Assembly (NCBI RefSeq): GCF_005233515.1
Contig: NZ_QFZZ01000001.1
Location: 946,541 to 1,010,540 of the forward strand
Reading direction: 5' to 3'
Source: Pseudomonas sp. CFBP13508
GTDB lineage: Bacteria > Pseudomonadota > Gammaproteobacteria > Pseudomonadales > Pseudomonadaceae
DNA: 64,000 nucleotides
Position 1 is the first letter of the stretch, and each line of letters starts with the position of its first letter. The notes beneath the pieces are model-generated. The model saw only the letters and a list, made by a program, of their open reading frames with translations. It had not been told where the DNA came from and searched no databases. The position numbers were made by a program, and so were the translations under genes. Shown piece by piece: positions 20,401 to 26,512 of this stretch.

Positions 20401-20964
20401 AGCAAATTCGACAGTGGTATTTCGCCCGACGTTGAAGGTCTCCCAGTTGAGAATCGCCTTGTCGGCGGTTTGCTCGATCTTCACGTTGGTCTTGCCATCG
20501 GCTTGCGTCTGTTGCGGGCCTTTGGCGTTCAGCCAACCCTGGGTGAGGCTGTTGTCGACCTTCAAGCCGCCGTCGCCCAACCCGTCCGGCACGTTTTGCA
20601 CACTGCCCAGGGCCACCGCACGCCCGGCCGCCTGCGCCGCCTGTTGCGCGGCAATCGCCGCCACGGTGTTGTTGAGCGTCTGCAATGAACGCTGCAATTG
20701 CTGATTGGCTTTTTGCTGCTGCGCCAATGGTGGCGTCATCCCCGGCAGCCCTCCCATACTTGGTCGAGCGGCCGTCGCTTGTTGCGCAGCGCCCTTGGCG
20801 GCAAACCAGCTCGAACTGAACGCCGTTTGCGCCTGCGCACTGCTTGCCACCAGACACAACGCCACCGCGTGCGCCAGGGGCTTGAGCAGCCACAACCCCG
20901 GGTCGTTGACCTCACGCTTGAGATTTTGAGCACGGGTACTGCGACGGGATGGGCGAGCGAGCAT
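8464..20964 (-). CDS. Giant filamentous-haemagglutinin-type exoprotein (TpsA-like)
   Basis: About 4166 residues, the largest gene here. I chose the ATG at 20964, which has AGGA ~10 bp upstream; a GTG at 20991 is the alternative. An N-terminal signal peptide (LWLLKPLAHAVALCLVASS, cleaved near AQAQ) leads to a TPS/filamentous-haemagglutinin N-domain at roughly residues 130-260, with the typical ILNWETFNVGRNTTVEF, VLNRVND, INRNGIVFSG and NVRNLVA motifs. The rest is a long right-handed beta-helix-like repeat region rich in 'GG.L.I..G..DI..G' strands. The last ~1000 residues resemble the DUF3739 region seen at the end of such Pseudomonas proteins. TPS domains are exported by a TpsB outer-membrane pore, and none is encoded within 12 kb on either side. 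The expected role is adhesion or contact-dependent interaction at the cell surface. No toxin-like C-terminal cassette is recognisable. Confidence 0.88.
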   Translation of the reverse strand: MLARPSRRSTRAQNLKREVNDPGLWLLKPLAHAVALCLVASSAQAQTAFSSSWFAAKGAAQQATAARPSMGGLPGMTPPLAQQQKANQQLQRSLQTLNNTVAAIAAQQAAQAAGRAVALGSVQNVPDGLGDGGLKVDNSLTQGWLNAKGPQQTQADGKTNVKIEQTADKAILNWETFNVGRNTTVEFAQQSNWAVLNRVNDPNARASQIQGQIRGDGTVMLINRNGIVFSGSSQVNVRNLVAAAANITDIQFRDRGLYFDSNGSQPTFTDAAGKVLVERGAVLETHKPAVSTDAGGYTLLLGKDVINDGTINTVKGQTVLGAGDRFYIRKGSGTEGNTFSTTFGNEVTPGFKALESGGRVSNNGLIQAATGDITLTGHEVEQGGVLLSSTSVATRGTIHLLNPASDTSGSVTLAPGSVTAVLLDSSDLTALDSQHQAALSGVSLNNRIRGDQSRIDLQSGGSVDFQNGSITLATGGQVAVSAQRRSLVGEGAVIDVSGAVGVKVAMESNNIKINVQGNEQRDASVNRENGALNSNDVWVDVRELVYVPAGTNGYATDRWYTAGGLLEVGGYLGTQGHGIGEWMAQGGTVSFAGNDVVTRKGSLINLSGGTLDVQSGEIRQSWLRGADGRLYEVSRAPGDQLYTGLYKGYEDESERWGQTRTFYNPLIAPSSRRESGYTVGRDAGQLLVSTVNAVLGGQLLGEVFQGERQTQAPRAVIDGYEQSQTALARRAQLIVGSYLPSYQAASGGLRYTLNPLLDQVLIGGEGRDEEFTEELNGAVAQDRQGKLLLNAGQLNGFDLGALKISALERIEVNDALKVDAGGDITLYAPDVRVAANLTARGGSLNLGNVLNQLRSTTLDDMLIAAPAGDPVQVTIARDVRLDTRGLWSNLRTDPDDVASLGYLNGGRISIRSSGDIDVATGSLIDVSSGAAILANGKTRGGKGGDVSLESGAISALGDSHLTMAGDIFGHGVTGGGALAIQANRVRIGASADTLPEHALQLTPELFDNGFSAYRVTGLNGLEVTAGTQIDVTMPVYRFADTTLNPGSGVEPSQAMELWTPTLYQEDPLKGVLSQRAGASLALQAGSSELDRFDTASTLTLGRASRITVDPGQRINLRGTGQITLEGELQAWGGTLDIRQQQFGSIDVATSQQQADSKAHNRSIWIGEQAQLDVAGRAHTAVDASGRVYGQVDKGGSIIIGGEIDPKRATATAADAFVIVREGARLDASGTQAVLDISGQGPTRVASDGGRISLSSYNGLWINGQLRAASGGSGAAGGRLEVALETPLYATQKASAEVLRAREIVIGQGPDDAVLPLDLKPGDAADNLRYGHARLSTDTLMSGGFDNLSVFSNGLLSFDGDVDLHMNQSLNLYAGALSLAQTSSDSTRVDLSAPSVRLSGVGTYYGVVDTIRPRVLNSPTAQVSPAQFNVNANVLDIANSLSFGAHGSILQNKDAPVEVSRRGFDQVTLTSTGDVRFLAPVSGQVKSELWTPGDLNLRAAQIYPASGVSAEVRVGYQSQSSLADTHRTLRITGQGTAPTALPYSVFGTLAMSASRIHQGGVLRAPLGVISLGDDLLIKTRELRLLPGSTTSVSAAGLVMPYGGTTDGIEYLYNGAPIILKGISGDSAGVNLRSQYVDVQSGALIDLSGGGDLRGAGFVSGRGGSTDARFSPLVRNASDGTFSLPGLASNPVYAIVPGDQSAYAPILGEAGAVDPRIGQQITLDTGVPGLAAGTYTLLPSTFTLLPGAFRVEVNGQAAPGASNGAVAMRNGSWTSSARMSIANTGVRESLASQVIVTSADVLRRYSQYNETTLEQFIVSDAARRGVPRALAPMDAKALNLFVIAGGNHDTALDFNGRIAFAAAKGGVAGTAVIRGGSGANFEILGPGQSATKGFAGVSLSADTLNRLGASRLAIGASPTVNYGSAGNIVSFTGSTYNITLREGALLSAPEVLLWTNNGNGAITVEAGAGINSLGRGEVPYDSSNGFVYQPGAASLLVVSNGWTNVLAPEVNASTASGSIRIGTCNHLACANPAMLYSNGSITAATNNQFELAEAVRFGTRHLALAVGAVNIGTAETLAAAGRLPAGLTLSQGVLDRLLRGDTQFAAPALETLSLTARDALNFYGSVALDTVDPQTGRSKLQNLIITTPAMYGLGDTSDVATIRTANLIWNGATQAPGAVASGGAGSGHGTLDIEAQRIDFGYGPYSQPNGLDQNARLALGFANVNLNASDRITANHKGSLAVYETQGAYDPIKGYLYSGGNLNLRTPLLTGEAGSVNALKAGGSLVLSGPAGTALADALGAELTLAGRTVVLDGRIALASGKLQVKAEGDLTLTSGANLDLAGRTLPFNDINQYSWGGDVALYSRDGNIRQASGSRIDLSAQNNQAGNLSVVALSDTAGEVDLQGEIRGSSTGHYDAGGTWVPYKSAGVDIRAQHLGGALNEQFAALNQRLNVGQVFGSRSFQLKQGDLVVGDGLRAGEVSVSLDNGSLTVNGLVDASGERVGNIRLSAAHGLNVAGGAVLDAHGRVLRVDSYGKIIDAPNRAMVELSSGDGLLTLAPGARIDLRHGTDAAVGTLAGQNDGRLRGTLELNVPRLGADDIAIDAPGALIIQGARSIGLNAVRRYTDAADGVDPAASGRPYQIIDQAYLNRIHADNDLFINAALGNSDLLQRKLAGLNNARYADAFHLRPGVEIASKTADGDLVVQGDLDLSGYRYASLNPNTGKTSVYGSGEAGSLVIRAGGDLDIYGSINDGFAPPPETVDDAGWKLLPGVQPFGGDLIVPGAGVTLAEGTLFPAGVKLNYDLPIQAAVLASGTLLPTEAVLAGPYTLPAGTVLSAAVHDASGNLLYGAGTLLNDSVILPAGSRLGAGTRLGQATGMQAMLWPKGVPLPSVLDDQQRSVGVKLNGALALLRGSLIPSMTDVVLAADTPFIELRSLNGTRQGANWAIASMLPSGSASWSMRMVAGADLQAADSRVVKPVTSTGDLRLADTHLGILVTEKKLDSTWSADNPLGYPAGSVVSDEDSFWCDLIPGVCLPPAKFLWADGNMMGIPAGTPVSDDDLFWCDIDPGNCLANKGGINASPHSQMFSVLRTGTGDLDLMAAGNLSMNSPFGVYTAGTQSSDVDSRFNQARGRLSDDGSILGSAGSAYEKWVNGGSESLYQAWYPQMGGNLTIGAGGSVSGDTLGRRGYVMNAPLREQVSSVAVGNWLWRQGDGKADLPTAWWINFGSYATQPLPDQSTDTGSYLVGFTGFGTLGGGNISLRAGADAGMLRPMGDQLLNPRSQGLIVAVGSTGRVGADGSLQLTGGGDMDIRLGGMLNPSLQARSGQNGTTPPRHDLQGALINLRGAAQLTGAAAGAINLQYGVEQFQQDARETRAYDLFSASTGAAGGGVVLIPGDSGMRISTRGDLVMGGAADPGRVRLQNSTPFTTDSGVVHAGGGLSGFSLWTGHTAIDLFSAGGNLTPSTQMAEVSTTLSQPVSAMNSSPTDGRFVYPSILRAVAAKGSIYVGPSAAFGAASNLFPAVGYSLLLAPSTNGQLSLLAGDSIYAGGYAINQSGASPGAIATPFAPSFSGYGASTANVPLVSNYSPDGVIPSRNLRYPLFAFGADTFSGSSDVQGPARFYALTGDLVGLRSGETLSFSPSARTWYEAAGPVWMMAGRDIVGSGTFLGQPTIAPNEELGGTRQSVSSTGNLFIHNDPRDVSRVSAGRDILYSSFDIAGPGLLDVNAGRNILMENRAAITSLGPIAAGDSRSGASIVLQAGAGVQGPDYSRFIARYLNPQNVADSAVALSAQPGKVVKSYVDELLSWLSLGYGFKGSDQQAQAFFAALPSTEQAIFARQVYFAELRAGGLEYTDASGPRTGSYLRGRNAIAALFPTTDVAGNPIRYDGGITMYGGAGVKTLFGGDIQMLTPGGGQVFGIEGAAPPSTAGIITQGSGDIQLYSQGSILLGQSRIMTTFGGSILGWSAEGDINAGRGSKTTVVYTPPKRVYDTWGNVTLSPSVPSTGAGIATLNPIAEVAPGNIDLIAPLGTIDAGEAGIRVSGNVNIAALTVVNAANISVQGKATGVPVVSAVNTGAITSASSAASSATQAAEDVARQQQAAARQNQASVFTVQVLSFGNEQLAPSRDGASRAPAPGYNPDSPVQVLGAGALDEQAKQQLTEEERGQLTL

Positions 20965-21098
20965 CACTACGAGATCCTTTTTGATTGCCACATAAGGCTG
21001 CAGGCCAGCGAAAACCTGCTGTTACGACATAGGCAGTTGGCGCGAGGCACGACCGAACGGATGTCACACAAACTTCATGATTGAGGTGTAGATCGGCC

Positions 21099-21134
21099 AA
21101 AAAAAATGGCAGCAGCCCGAAGGCTGCTGCCATT
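21099..21134 (-). terminator. Intrinsic terminator of the DING gene
   Basis: On the minus strand the stem AATGGCAGCAGCC / GGCTGCTGCCATT closes on a TTCG-type loop and is followed by eight T's, about 21 bp after the stop at 21156. Confidence 0.9.
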
Positions 21135-21155
21135 TCATTGCGCGTGTAGCAGGAC

Positions 21156-22265
21156 TTACAAAGGACGACCCACGCCGTTGCAGACGCTGGCGTTGTTGAT
21201 GTCCAGGTTGTTGCCGGTGGAGTTGGTGACGAAGTTGGCGGTCACAGCGTTTTTCCAGTTGGTTGGAACCGGAATGAAGCCGTGGGCAGCAGTAGCGGCA
21301 GCGTTGCCCGGAATGCTGTAGTGCTGGGTCAGGAAGGCCTTCACGTCAGCGGCAACCGCTGCGTCCTTGTAGCACTGGCCGAAGATGAAGTTGGTGTAGG
21401 CCGCCATGGCATAGCCGGTACTTGGGTTGGCTACGACCGGTACCCACTGCGCCGGGTTGGATGGGGTGGCTGGCAGAGCAGCCGACGACAAGGCAGCGTT
21501 GACGTTGGCGCTGGTAGGCTGAACACCGTTGATGCGCGCCACAACGGCGTTGCTCGAGGCGTTCACACCGTCCGGACCGACATAACCGATCGAACCGTCC
21601 ACAGCGTTGACGGCAGTAGCAACTTCAGCGGTGTTGACCACACCTACCCAGTTGCCTGGCAGCGGAGAGCCACCCAGACGAGCGCTGGTAAAGGTAGTGC
21701 CGACGGCGAACTTGCCAGGGCACACCGAGTTCAGGTGACGGGTGAGAATTTCAGTGGTGCCGCTGGAAGCCGTGCGATAAACCACGCGGATCAGTGTCGG
21801 GTCGGTTTTGGCGTCGTTGTTGAGTAATTCACCCCAAGTGATCTTGGCACCGGACAATGCGTCGCACAGTTGCGTGCTGGTCAGGTTGAGGGTGGTGTTG
21901 CCAGTTTTTTTGTAAGGGATCGCCACCGAGGTCGCAACCGATGGCAACTGAATCAGCGGGCCGTAGGAAGTACCGAAGTTGGCGGTGTAGTTGCTGAGTT
22001 CGGTAGCGCTGAGAATCGAATCGCTGGCAGCAAAGTGCACTGTGCCGGTGGTGCCAAATTGCGAAGCGTTGTTGGTCAGGAAAGCACTTTTGCCAATGCC
22101 GCTACCGGTCACGGCGTAGCTGAAGTTGGCAGGCAGGATGCTGTTGGCAGAACCTTTGTACAGTGCGGCAGGCAGCGAGGCGCCACCACCGGTTACGGCC
22201 ATGGCCTGGGCGGAAGCCAGAGCGGCGACGGTCAGTGAGGCGGCGATCAGAGTGCGCTTGAACAT
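21156..22265 (-). CDS. DING/PstS-like secreted phosphate-binding protein
   Basis: 369 residues. I chose the ATG at 22265, with AAGGAG about 7 bp upstream; longer frames lack a ribosome site. A signal peptide (MFKRTLIAASLTVAALASAQ-AMA) precedes a periplasmic-binding-protein fold of the PstS/DING family. The GGGASLPAALYKG segment corresponds to the DINGGG-like mature N-terminus, and VAIPYKK, SGAKITWGEL and YRTASSGTTEIL form the phosphate-site loops. In pseudomonads such proteins bind phosphate, are induced by phosphate starvation and are secreted by the Hxc type II system. This gene lies at the end of the hxc operon, so it is the likely Hxc substrate in place of the LapA phosphatase found there in P. 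aeruginosa. Only one Pho-box-like half-site (CTGTCAC, near 22375) is visible upstream. Confidence 0.85.
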   Translation of the reverse strand: MFKRTLIAASLTVAALASAQAMAVTGGGASLPAALYKGSANSILPANFSYAVTGSGIGKSAFLTNNASQFGTTGTVHFAASDSILSATELSNYTANFGTSYGPLIQLPSVATSVAIPYKKTGNTTLNLTSTQLCDALSGAKITWGELLNNDAKTDPTLIRVVYRTASSGTTEILTRHLNSVCPGKFAVGTTFTSARLGGSPLPGNWVGVVNTAEVATAVNAVDGSIGYVGPDGVNASSNAVVARINGVQPTSANVNAALSSAALPATPSNPAQWVPVVANPSTGYAMAAYTNFIFGQCYKDAAVAADVKAFLTQHYSIPGNAAATAAHGFIPVPTNWKNAVTANFVTNSTGNNLDINNASVCNGVGRPL

Positions 22266-22608
22266 GAAGAATCTCCTTTTCAACTTGGTTTGGAACACAG
22301 GTTTCGGAAGGCTTGCATGACACCGGGAGGGTCCACCGTGGTGGAGCCGCAGAGAGAAATTCGCAGCTTCCGGTGACAGATAAAGGAAAAAACCTCGGGA
22401 GCTGCGGGGGGATTTTTGCGCGGATTTCTCGGGTGTTTGCGGGGTGTGGCAGCATGTCTGGATCGGGGGTTTGGCTGAATCGGGCTGGAGGCGTTGGCGG
22501 GTGGTTGCAGATGACAGAATGGAGAACCCGAGGATGGCGGGCTCGGGACTCGGGTGAGGGTCAGGCCGGTGCAAAATATTTGAGTTTTGTGTTGTCGGGA
22601 CTGGCGCT

Positions 22609-22673
22609 TTCGCGAGCAGGCTCGCTCCCACAGTTGAAATGCGTTCCTCTGTGGGAGCGAGCCTGCTCGCGAA
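22609..22673. repeat. REP inverted pair
   Basis: TTCGCGAGCAGGCTCGCTCC and its complement, head to head with a ~15-bp spacer, lie between hxcS and the DING gene. This is the common REP form of fluorescent pseudomonads. Confidence 0.9.
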
Positions 22674-22702
22674 GAGGCCGGCCCGGCCGACATCAAACTG
22701 GG

Positions 22703-23914
22703 CTACTGCACCAACTGGTTGATCTCAATAATCGGCAACAACACCGCCATCACAATCACCAGAACCACCCCGCCCATCACCACAATCATCAGCGGTTCGA
22801 GCAAGGCGGTCATGCCCATCGCTCGCCGTTCGATATCCCGCGATAGAGTCTGTGCCGCGCGCTCGAGCATCGGTGGCAGTGAGCCGGTTTTCTCGCCGCT
22901 GGCGATCAGGTGAATCAGCACCGGCGGGAAGACATTCTCCACCCGCAGCGCGGCGGCGAGGTTGACGCCTTCGCGCACCTTTGCCGTGGCCTCGCTGACG
23001 CTCAGGCTCAAGCGGTCGTTGGACAGCGTCTGCCGCGCCGCTTCCAGCGCACGCAACAACGGCACCCCGGCGCCGCCGAGAATTGCCAGCGTAGACGCGA
23101 ATCGCGCGGTGTTCAGCCCGAGAATGAAACGCCCGAACAGCGGCAACTTCAGCACCCGGTGATGCCAGCTCAACCGCGCCGCTGGATTGCGCAAATACAA
23201 ACGCCAACTCCAGAACGTCCCGGCCATCACAGCCGCACACAACCAACCCCACGCGCGAATGAAATCACTGGCGGTGAGCATCGCCAGGGTCAGCCCCGGC
23301 AAATCCTGCCGCGCCTGGGAAAACGCGCTGACCACCTGCGGCACCACGTAGCTGAGCAGGAAAATCACAATGCCGATCGACACCAGCCCGACCACGCCCG
23401 GATAGATGAACGCGGTAAGAATCTTGCCGCGCAGGTTGTTGCGTTCCTCGATGTAATCGGCCAACCGTTCCATCACCTGGGCGAGATCTCCGGACTCCTC
23501 GCCAGCGGCAATCAGCGCGCGGTAAATCTCGGGAAAATCCCGTGGCCGCGACGCCAGCGATTCCGCCAGACGCATGCCGCTGCGCACATCGGCGCGCACG
23601 GCGCTGAGGGTCTGGGCGATGTGCTTTTTTTCGGCCTGCTCGACCGTCGCGCTCAGCGCTGCTTCCAATGGCAGGCTGGCGCCGAGCAGGCTCGCCAATT
23701 GCCGCGTGGCCCAGGCGAGGTCGTTGTCGGAGAGTCTGGCGCTGAACAAACCGCCGCCACCGTGGTGGGCGACGTTGCTTTCCTCGTGCACCGACAGCGC
23801 CGTCAGGCCACGCCCGCGCAAGGCACTGAACGCCGCGCTCTGGCTGTCCGCCTCAAGGTACCCGGATTCGATTTTTCCCGTGGCATCCGCCGCTTCAAAG
23901 CGATAGCGATTCAT
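22703..23914 (-). CDS. hxcS: Type II secretion inner-membrane platform protein GspF
   Basis: 403 residues. GspF spans the inner membrane and couples the GspE ATPase to pseudopilus assembly. Two T2SSF domains are visible (about residues 65-190 and 270-395), each with conserved QLASLLGASLPLEAAL-like and AILGGAGVPLLRALEA-like helices, and membrane segments near residues 165-190, 215-235 and 375-400 (VMGGVVLVIVMAVLLPI). Its start overlaps the hxcR stop (TGATG), so the two are translated together. It is the last hxc gene of the leftward operon before the DING gene. Length is normal for the family. Confidence 0.93.
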   Translation of the reverse strand: MNRYRFEAADATGKIESGYLEADSQSAAFSALRGRGLTALSVHEESNVAHHGGGGLFSARLSDNDLAWATRQLASLLGASLPLEAALSATVEQAEKKHIAQTLSAVRADVRSGMRLAESLASRPRDFPEIYRALIAAGEESGDLAQVMERLADYIEERNNLRGKILTAFIYPGVVGLVSIGIVIFLLSYVVPQVVSAFSQARQDLPGLTLAMLTASDFIRAWGWLCAAVMAGTFWSWRLYLRNPAARLSWHHRVLKLPLFGRFILGLNTARFASTLAILGGAGVPLLRALEAARQTLSNDRLSLSVSEATAKVREGVNLAAALRVENVFPPVLIHLIASGEKTGSLPPMLERAAQTLSRDIERRAMGMTALLEPLMIVVMGGVVLVIVMAVLLPIIEINQLVQ

Positions 23915-25320
23915 CAGGCGTCCCGTGTCACACGAAGGATTTCTTCCGGCGCGGTGGCACCGCTGCGAATCCAGCGCTCACCGTCCTCACGCAGGCTGAA
24001 CATCCCCGCTTTCGACGCCGCCGCACGCAAGGCCTGCTCCCCTGCCCCTTGGTGAATCAGCGTGCGGATGTCGTCGTCGATGCAGAACAATTCGTGAATG
24101 CCGGTGCGGCCGCTGTAACCGGTGTGATTGCATGCCGCGCAACCGACCGGACGCCAGGTGCCGGGCGTGGCCGGATCTTCCTGTTTGCACTGATTGCACA
24201 GGCGCCGCACCAGACGTTGCGCGAGGACGCCGAGCATGGATGACGCGAGCAAGAACGGCTCAACGCCCATGTCGATCAGGCGATTGACTGCCGACACCGC
24301 GTCGTTGGTGTGCAGCGTCGCCAGCACCAAGTGCCCGGTGAGCGAAGCCTGCACGGCGATTTGCGCAGTCTCGAGATCGCGGATCTCGCCGATCATGATG
24401 ATGTCCGGGTCCTGGCGCAGAATCGCCCGCAGCGCGAGGGCAAAGGTCATGTCGATCTTGGCGTTGACCTGAATCTGGCTGATCCCCGGCAAATCGTATT
24501 CCACCGGATCTTCCACGGTGAGGATGTTGCTGGTGCTTGCATCCAGCCGCGCCAGCGCCGCGTAGAGGCTGGTGGTTTTGCCGCTACCAGTCGGCCCAGT
24601 GACCAGGACGATGCCGTGGGGCTGGCGAATCAAATGGTCGAGTTTGGCCAACACCTGCGCATCCATGCCGAGGGTTTCCAGATGCAAGCGCCCGGCCTGT
24701 TTGTCGAGCAGGCGCATCACCACGCGTTCGCCATGGCCGGTGGGCACCGTCGACACCCGAATATCGATCGGCCGCCCCGCTACGCGCAAGGCGATACGCC
24801 CGTCCTGGGGCAAGCGTTTTTCGGCGATATCGAGCTGGGCCATGATCTTGATCCGCGACACCAGCGCACCGTGCAACGCCTTGCGCGGCGAGACCACATC
24901 CCGCAGGGTGCCGTCGACGCGATAGCGCACCACCGAATGGGTTTCGAACGGCTCGATGTGGATGTCACTGGCCTCGTCGCGCGCGGCTTGGGTGAGCAAG
25001 GCGTTGATCATGCGAATCACCGGCGCGCCGTCCTGGGTGTCGAGCAGGTCGGTGATTTCCGGCATGTCCTGCATCAGTCGATCGAGATCGACTTCGTTCT
25101 CGGCGGCACCGACCACCGCCGCCGCACTGCCGGTATCGGCGTAAGCGCTGGCGAGCAACCCGTCGAGCTCGTCATCACGCACCCGCTCAACCTGCGTCGC
25201 ACCGAACTGCCGACGCACCTCGCTGATCGACCAGCCGGGCGTTGACGGGCACACCGTCAGCACGCCATCGCGCAACAGAATGCGCTGCGCCTTGGCCCAG
25301 GCGTAAGGCAACCGACTCAT
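23914..25320 (-). CDS. hxcR: Type II secretion ATPase GspE
   Basis: 468 residues. This cytoplasmic hexameric ATPase drives pseudopilus growth. Walker A GPTGSGKT is at residues 242-249, the Walker B/Asp-box region IIMIGEIRD near 307-315, the His-box GHLVLATLHTND near 329-340, and a tetracysteine zinc site (CNQC at 375-378, CAAC at 394-397) near the C-terminus. The N-terminal GspL-binding domain is short, as in the Hxc branch. The upstream 1.16 kb is filled with repeats instead of the expected short junction with hxcQ. Transcription must therefore read through the array or restart within it. Confidence 0.94.
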   Translation of the reverse strand: MSRLPYAWAKAQRILLRDGVLTVCPSTPGWSISEVRRQFGATQVERVRDDELDGLLASAYADTGSAAAVVGAAENEVDLDRLMQDMPEITDLLDTQDGAPVIRMINALLTQAARDEASDIHIEPFETHSVVRYRVDGTLRDVVSPRKALHGALVSRIKIMAQLDIAEKRLPQDGRIALRVAGRPIDIRVSTVPTGHGERVVMRLLDKQAGRLHLETLGMDAQVLAKLDHLIRQPHGIVLVTGPTGSGKTTSLYAALARLDASTSNILTVEDPVEYDLPGISQIQVNAKIDMTFALALRAILRQDPDIIMIGEIRDLETAQIAVQASLTGHLVLATLHTNDAVSAVNRLIDMGVEPFLLASSMLGVLAQRLVRRLCNQCKQEDPATPGTWRPVGCAACNHTGYSGRTGIHELFCIDDDIRTLIHQGAGEQALRAAASKAGMFSLREDGERWIRSGATAPEEILRVTRDA

Positions 25321-25339
25321 CGCCCACCCTCCCCACCAT

Positions 25340-26512
25340 CCGCTGTGGCAATGCGATCTTCTGTGGCAATGCGATCCCCTGTGGCAATGCGATCCCGTGT
25401 GGCGAGGGGATTTATCCCCGTTGGGTTGCGCAGCAGACCCAAACCTTGAGAACCGGTTTCTACAGGCAAATCGCGTGTGCCGGTTTTACGACTGCTGCGC
25501 AGCCGAGCGGGGATAAATCCCCTCGCCACAGTCATCATTCCAGTCAAAACCGGGTGCTCCCTTCGATCGGTACCGTGGCAATGGAATTCCCTGTGGCAAT
25601 GAGATCCCTTGTAGCAATGAGATCCCTTGTGGCAATGCGATCCCCTGTGGCAATGGGAACCTCAGTGGCGAGGGGATTTATCCCCGTTGGGCTGCGCAGC
25701 AGACCCAAAACCTGAGAACCGGTTTCTACAGGCAAATCGCATGTGCCCGGTTTACGACTGCTGCGCAGCCGAGCGGGGATAAATCCCCTCGCCACAATCA
25801 TCACCTCAGTCAAAACCGCGTGCTCCCTTCGATCAGTGCCGTGGCAATGCGATCCTCTGTGGCAATGCGATCCCCTGTGGCGAGGGGATTTATCCCCGTT
25901 GGGCTGCGAAGCAGACCCAAACCTTGAGAACCGGTTTCTCCAGGCAAATCGCGTGTGCCCAATTTACGACTGCTGCGCAGCCGAGCGGGGATAAATCCCC
26001 TCACCACAATCATCATCTCAGTCAAAACCGGGTGCTCCCTTCGATCGGTACCGTGGCAAGGGGATCCCTTGTGGCAATGAGATTCTCTGTGGCCATGGGA
26101 ACCTCAGTGGCGAGGGGATTTATCCCCGTTGGGCTGCGCAGCAGACCCAATCTTTGAGAACCGGTTTCTCCAGGCAAATCGCGTGTACCGGTTTTACGAC
26201 TGCTGCGCAGCCGAGCGGGGATAAATCCCCTCGCCACAGTCATCATCTCAGTCAAAACCGGGTGCTCCCTTCGATCGGTACCGTGGCAATGGGATTCCCT
26301 GTGGCAATGGAGTCCTCAGTGGCAATGGGATCCCCTGTGGCGAGGGGATTTATCCCCGTTGGGCTGCGCAGCAGACCCAAACCTTGAGAACCGGTTTCTA
26401 CAGGCAAATCCCGTGTACCGGTTTCACGACTGCTGCGCAGCCGAGCGGGGATGAATCCCCTCGCCACAATCATCATTCCATTCAAAACCGGGTGCTCCGT
26501 TCAATCGGTACG
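25340..26512. repeat. Tandem array of REP-containing units with copies of the hxcQ 3' end
   Basis: About five units (mostly 230 bp) lie between hxcR and hxcQ. Each holds an inverted pair built on GCGAGGGGATTTATCCCCG (at 25401, 25677, 25879, 26109 and 26339) around CTGCGCAGCAG, then a ~30-bp copy of the last ten codons of hxcQ (at 25544, 25810, 26022 and 26252; the true end is 26482-26511), then a variable number of GTGGCAATGCGATCCC micro-repeats. The units arose by tandem amplification starting inside hxcQ. Confidence 0.92.

Noticed and set aside
25340..26512. CRISPR array
   Set aside because: Units are ~230 bp with internal palindromes and near-identical 'spacers', and there are no cas genes. 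They are REP-type repeats with hxcQ tails.
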